Shown here piece after piece: positions 48,157 through 49,707 of a stretch of 49,707 nt of DNA (the stretch's first letter is position 1; every line of letters begins with the position of its first letter). The stretch covers positions 1-49,707 of the forward strand of contig JAQUPD010000012.1 in assembly GCA_028716785.1 (NCBI GenBank). Reading direction: 5' to 3'. The position numbers and the translations under genes were made by a program. The notes under the pieces are model-generated. The model ran no database searches, had not been told where the DNA came from, and worked only from the letters and a program-made list of their open reading frames with translations. This DNA comes from Fidelibacterota bacterium (lineage in GTDB: Bacteria; Fidelibacterota; Fidelibacteria; Fidelibacterales; Fidelibacteraceae).

Positions 48157-48603
48157 TCAGTCTCCTAATTCTTTACGAACAATCATTTGGACTCGCTTCC
48201 CATCGGCTCGACCACTAAGACGTTTCATGGCAGTCCCCATCACTTTACCAAGATCACGGATATTTTCAGCATCTGTTTCTTTCATAACTTCTCGAACGAC
48301 TTTACGTATTTCGTCATCGTTTAGTTCTGCCGGAAGATATGTCTCAATAATTTTTAGCTCTTCTTTTTCTTGTTCAGCCAAATCAAACCGACCCGCTTCG
48401 TTATAGGTCTTGGCAGAATCTTGCCGCTCTTTTGCAGCTTTTCTCAGAACACTTAATTCCTCTTCTTCCGTAAGATCATGAAGGACTTCGATCCGTTTTT
48501 CTTTCAATTTTGCAAGAAGCATTCTGAGTGTCCGGGTACGAACGGTATCCCGATTTTTCATTGCTTCTTTAAGATCTTTCTGAATTGTATCAAGATAATT
48601 CAT
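48157..48603 (-). CDS. GatB/YqeY domain protein
   Basis: 148 residues: MNYLDTIQKDLKEAMKNRD, RTRTLRMLLAKLKEKRIE, IETYLPAELNDDEIRKVV and the end LGKVMGTAMKRLSGRADGK are typical of YqeY, a tRNA-binding-fold protein related to the tail of GatB, of unclear cellular role. I start at ATG 48603 because GAGGGGTATACG precedes it; the open frame to 48645 adds 14 residues without a ribosome site. It is first in yqeY-cvpA-mutS2-dnaG. Confidence 0.93.
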   Translation of the reverse strand: MNYLDTIQKDLKEAMKNRDTVRTRTLRMLLAKLKEKRIEVLHDLTEEEELSVLRKAAKERQDSAKTYNEAGRFDLAEQEKEELKIIETYLPAELNDDEIRKVVREVMKETDAENIRDLGKVMGTAMKRLSGRADGKRVQMIVRKELGD

Positions 48604-48726
48604 CGTATACCCCTCACTTTTTTCTCTTTGAAATGAATACTCCATTTGAAAGATTCACAGTAAAATACATGTTTCTTAGGGATTAATAAACCATTTTTAA
48701 CAACACGAATAGAGGGATAACCTTTT

Positions 48727-48903
48727 ATGTATGTTCATTACAAAACCTATTCAAAAAAATTTTTCTATTCCCTTTACTCAGTAGAGAATGAGGATTTACT
48801 CATGGAAATTTTGGAAAATAACTTATATAGTATTAACCTGCATTTTAATGTCATCGGCATTATTTTAACCATGGGGATGCTATTCAAAGCCATTGTAAAA
48901 TGA
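48727..48903 (+). CDS. Possible small membrane protein ORF
   Basis: A 58-codon frame that starts MYVHYKTYSKKFFYSL and contains a C-terminal hydrophobic helix (FNVIGIILTMGMLFKAIV). A second start at 48802 preceded by GAGGATTTACTC would give 33 residues holding that helix alone. No homology is recognised. It lies between yqeY and the insertion sequence and may be an intact small gene or the start of a gene cut by the IS. Confidence 0.3.
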   Translation: MYVHYKTYSKKFFYSLYSVENEDLLMEILENNLYSINLHFNVIGIILTMGMLFKAIVK

Positions 48904-49053
48904 TTATATTATTTAGCCATAATAACTGAAATAGTAGCCCTTTGCAAAAAGTAGAAAAGTGCTTATCGCCTGAAAAGAGATCGTCCCCTGTAGTACTCCC
49001 CAAAAATTAGACCACTTATTAAGTTGAAAAAAATGACTAAATTCGAGGCAATT

Positions 49054-49338
49054 ATGAAAGCAACACGGAGAAAATTTTCAGCAGGCTTTAAAGCCAAAGT
49101 CGCCATTGAGGCGCTCAAGGAGCGGGAATCACTTGCAGAGCTGTCCAAACGTTTTGAAGTACATCCCAACATGATCAGTAAATGGAAACAGGAATTTATT
49201 GAACACTCAGCAGAAGTATTCGAAAAGAAAAAAGAAGTTGAGGAGGGGGTCGATTTGGAGAAGCTCTATACCAAGATTGGAGAGTTGGAAATGGAGAACG
49301 ACTTTTTAAAAAAAAACTTAAAGAAAATCGGTCTATGA
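49054..49338 (+). CDS. IS3-family transposase OrfA
   Basis: 94 residues: MKATRRKFSAGFKAKVAIEA, helix-turn-helix segment LAELSKRFEVHPNMISKWK, and a leucine-zipper-like acidic tail (GELEMENDFLKKNLKK). It binds the IS ends. I start at ATG 49054 because GAGG lies 5 bases upstream; open frame extends to a TTG at 49024. Its stop overlaps the orfB start (ATGA). Confidence 0.9.
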   Translation: MKATRRKFSAGFKAKVAIEALKERESLAELSKRFEVHPNMISKWKQEFIEHSAEVFEKKKEVEEGVDLEKLYTKIGELEMENDFLKKNLKKIGL

Positions 49339-49707
49339 AAGGATGCAGGAATCTGGTGAACAAGGAGGATACCTTGAGTATTCGCAAACAGTGTGAGATT
49401 TTGTCTGTCAATCGAAGCAGCTTATATTATGCACCAGTTGGGGAATCGGAAGAAAACCTGGAGATCATGCGCAAGATAGACGAGCATTATTTGGATCATC
49501 CCACCGAAGGCGTCATTCGTATCCAGGATTTTTTGGTTGCATTGGGTTTTGTGGTCAATCACAAAAGGGTTCGCAGACTACTTCGTCTGATGGGATTGAT
49601 GGCGATATATCCAAAAAGGAATCTGAGTAAATTGGGATTAAGTAAATATATTCGACCATACTTGTTAAAGGGATTGAAGATAGAACGTTCCAATCAGGTA
49701 TGGGCTA
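49335..49707 (+). CDS. IS3-family transposase OrfB, partial (C-terminus outside window)
   Basis: About 124 residues are visible: the N-terminal HTH_21-like part with EILSVNRSSLYY, HPTEGVIRIQDFL, and VNHKRVRRLLRLMGLMAIYP, then the beginning of the integrase-core region (LKIERSNQVWA). The catalytic DDE residues are beyond the window. It lies in the -1 frame relative to orfA; an OrfAB fusion by slippage at the A tract (49308-49316) is likely. Confidence 0.9.
   Translation, partial: MKGCRNLVNKEDTLSIRKQCEILSVNRSSLYYAPVGESEENLEIMRKIDEHYLDHPTEGVIRIQDFLVALGFVVNHKRVRRLLRLMGLMAIYPKRNLSKLGLSKYIRPYLLKGLKIERSNQVWA

Larger units (their letters stand above)
48989..49707 (+). mobile_element. IS3-family insertion sequence (right part outside window)
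   Basis: The left end is likely at about 48989, TGTAGTACTCCCCAAAAATT, which has the 5'-TG and C-run seen in IS3-family inverted repeats. It contains orfA and orfB in the usual overlapping arrangement, with a run of nine A at 49308-49316 upstream that would suit the programmed -1 frameshift of this family. The window ends inside orfB, so the right end and target duplication are not seen. Confidence 0.88.

Noticed and set aside
1-49707. CRISPR array, toxin-antitoxin pair, prophage or defence island
   Set aside because: I saw no regular spacer-repeat pattern and no gene of those families other than the IS3 element.

Overview
The window is AT-rich bacterial chromosome from a Gram-negative, rod-shaped organism. 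An LptD-like outer-membrane assembly protein, a full mreBCD–PBP2–RodA set and PBP1A point to LPS and rod growth. Gene content (large OstA/LptD-like protein, remnants of a Na+-translocating NADH:quinone reductase, a carbohydrate-binding 9-like protein, a CNT nucleoside transporter) suggests the FCB assemblage, perhaps an uncultured lineage near Marinimicrobia or Cloacimonadota; this placement is inference. Clear Shine-Dalgarno sites (AGGAGG-like) and a good sigma70-type promoter on the Glu tRNA argue against a typical Bacteroidota member.

Layout. 1-2857 (minus): a fold-type-II PLP enzyme and an 8-oxoguanine-deaminase-like amidohydrolase, translationally coupled. 2858-6500: a gene-poor stretch with tRNA-Ala(CGC), a ruined nqr operon (nqrA with stops and frameshifts, then the start of nqrB joined to the end of nqrF, nqrCDE gone) and tRNA-Glu(TTC). 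6624-12218: two tandem acyl-CoA synthetases, a D-cysteine-desulfhydrase-like enzyme and an SDR oxidoreductase. 12284-13296: one copy of a dispersed repeat and a decayed Na+/solute symporter. 13316-17227 (minus): two overlapping antiporter-like membrane proteins and the CCA-adding enzyme. 17339-27021: RecQ, PBP1A, then on minus RarA, the LptD-like protein and a CBM9-like protein.

27758-40295 is one tightly packed plus-strand run: mreB-mreC-mreD-mrdA-rodA (cell elongation), smpB, tyrS, an M23 peptidase, then a pyrimidine-salvage set cdd-udk-tdk and a CNT transporter. Stop/start overlaps and tiny gaps suggest a single long operon that links wall growth with nucleoside uptake and salvage. 40296-41047 holds a second, inverted copy of the repeat and an unidentified gene tail. 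After a CHASE2 cyclase comes the minus-strand block yqeY-cvpA-mutS2-dnaG, and the window ends inside an IS3-family insertion sequence.

The most informative observations are the deletion that fused nqrB to nqrF, the parallel decay of a sodium symporter, the two-copy inverted repeat that preserves the tail of an unknown protein, and the pair of antiporter-like proteins that appear to lack the usual acidic residues. I did not find a clearly new multi-gene system, CRISPR array or defence island.
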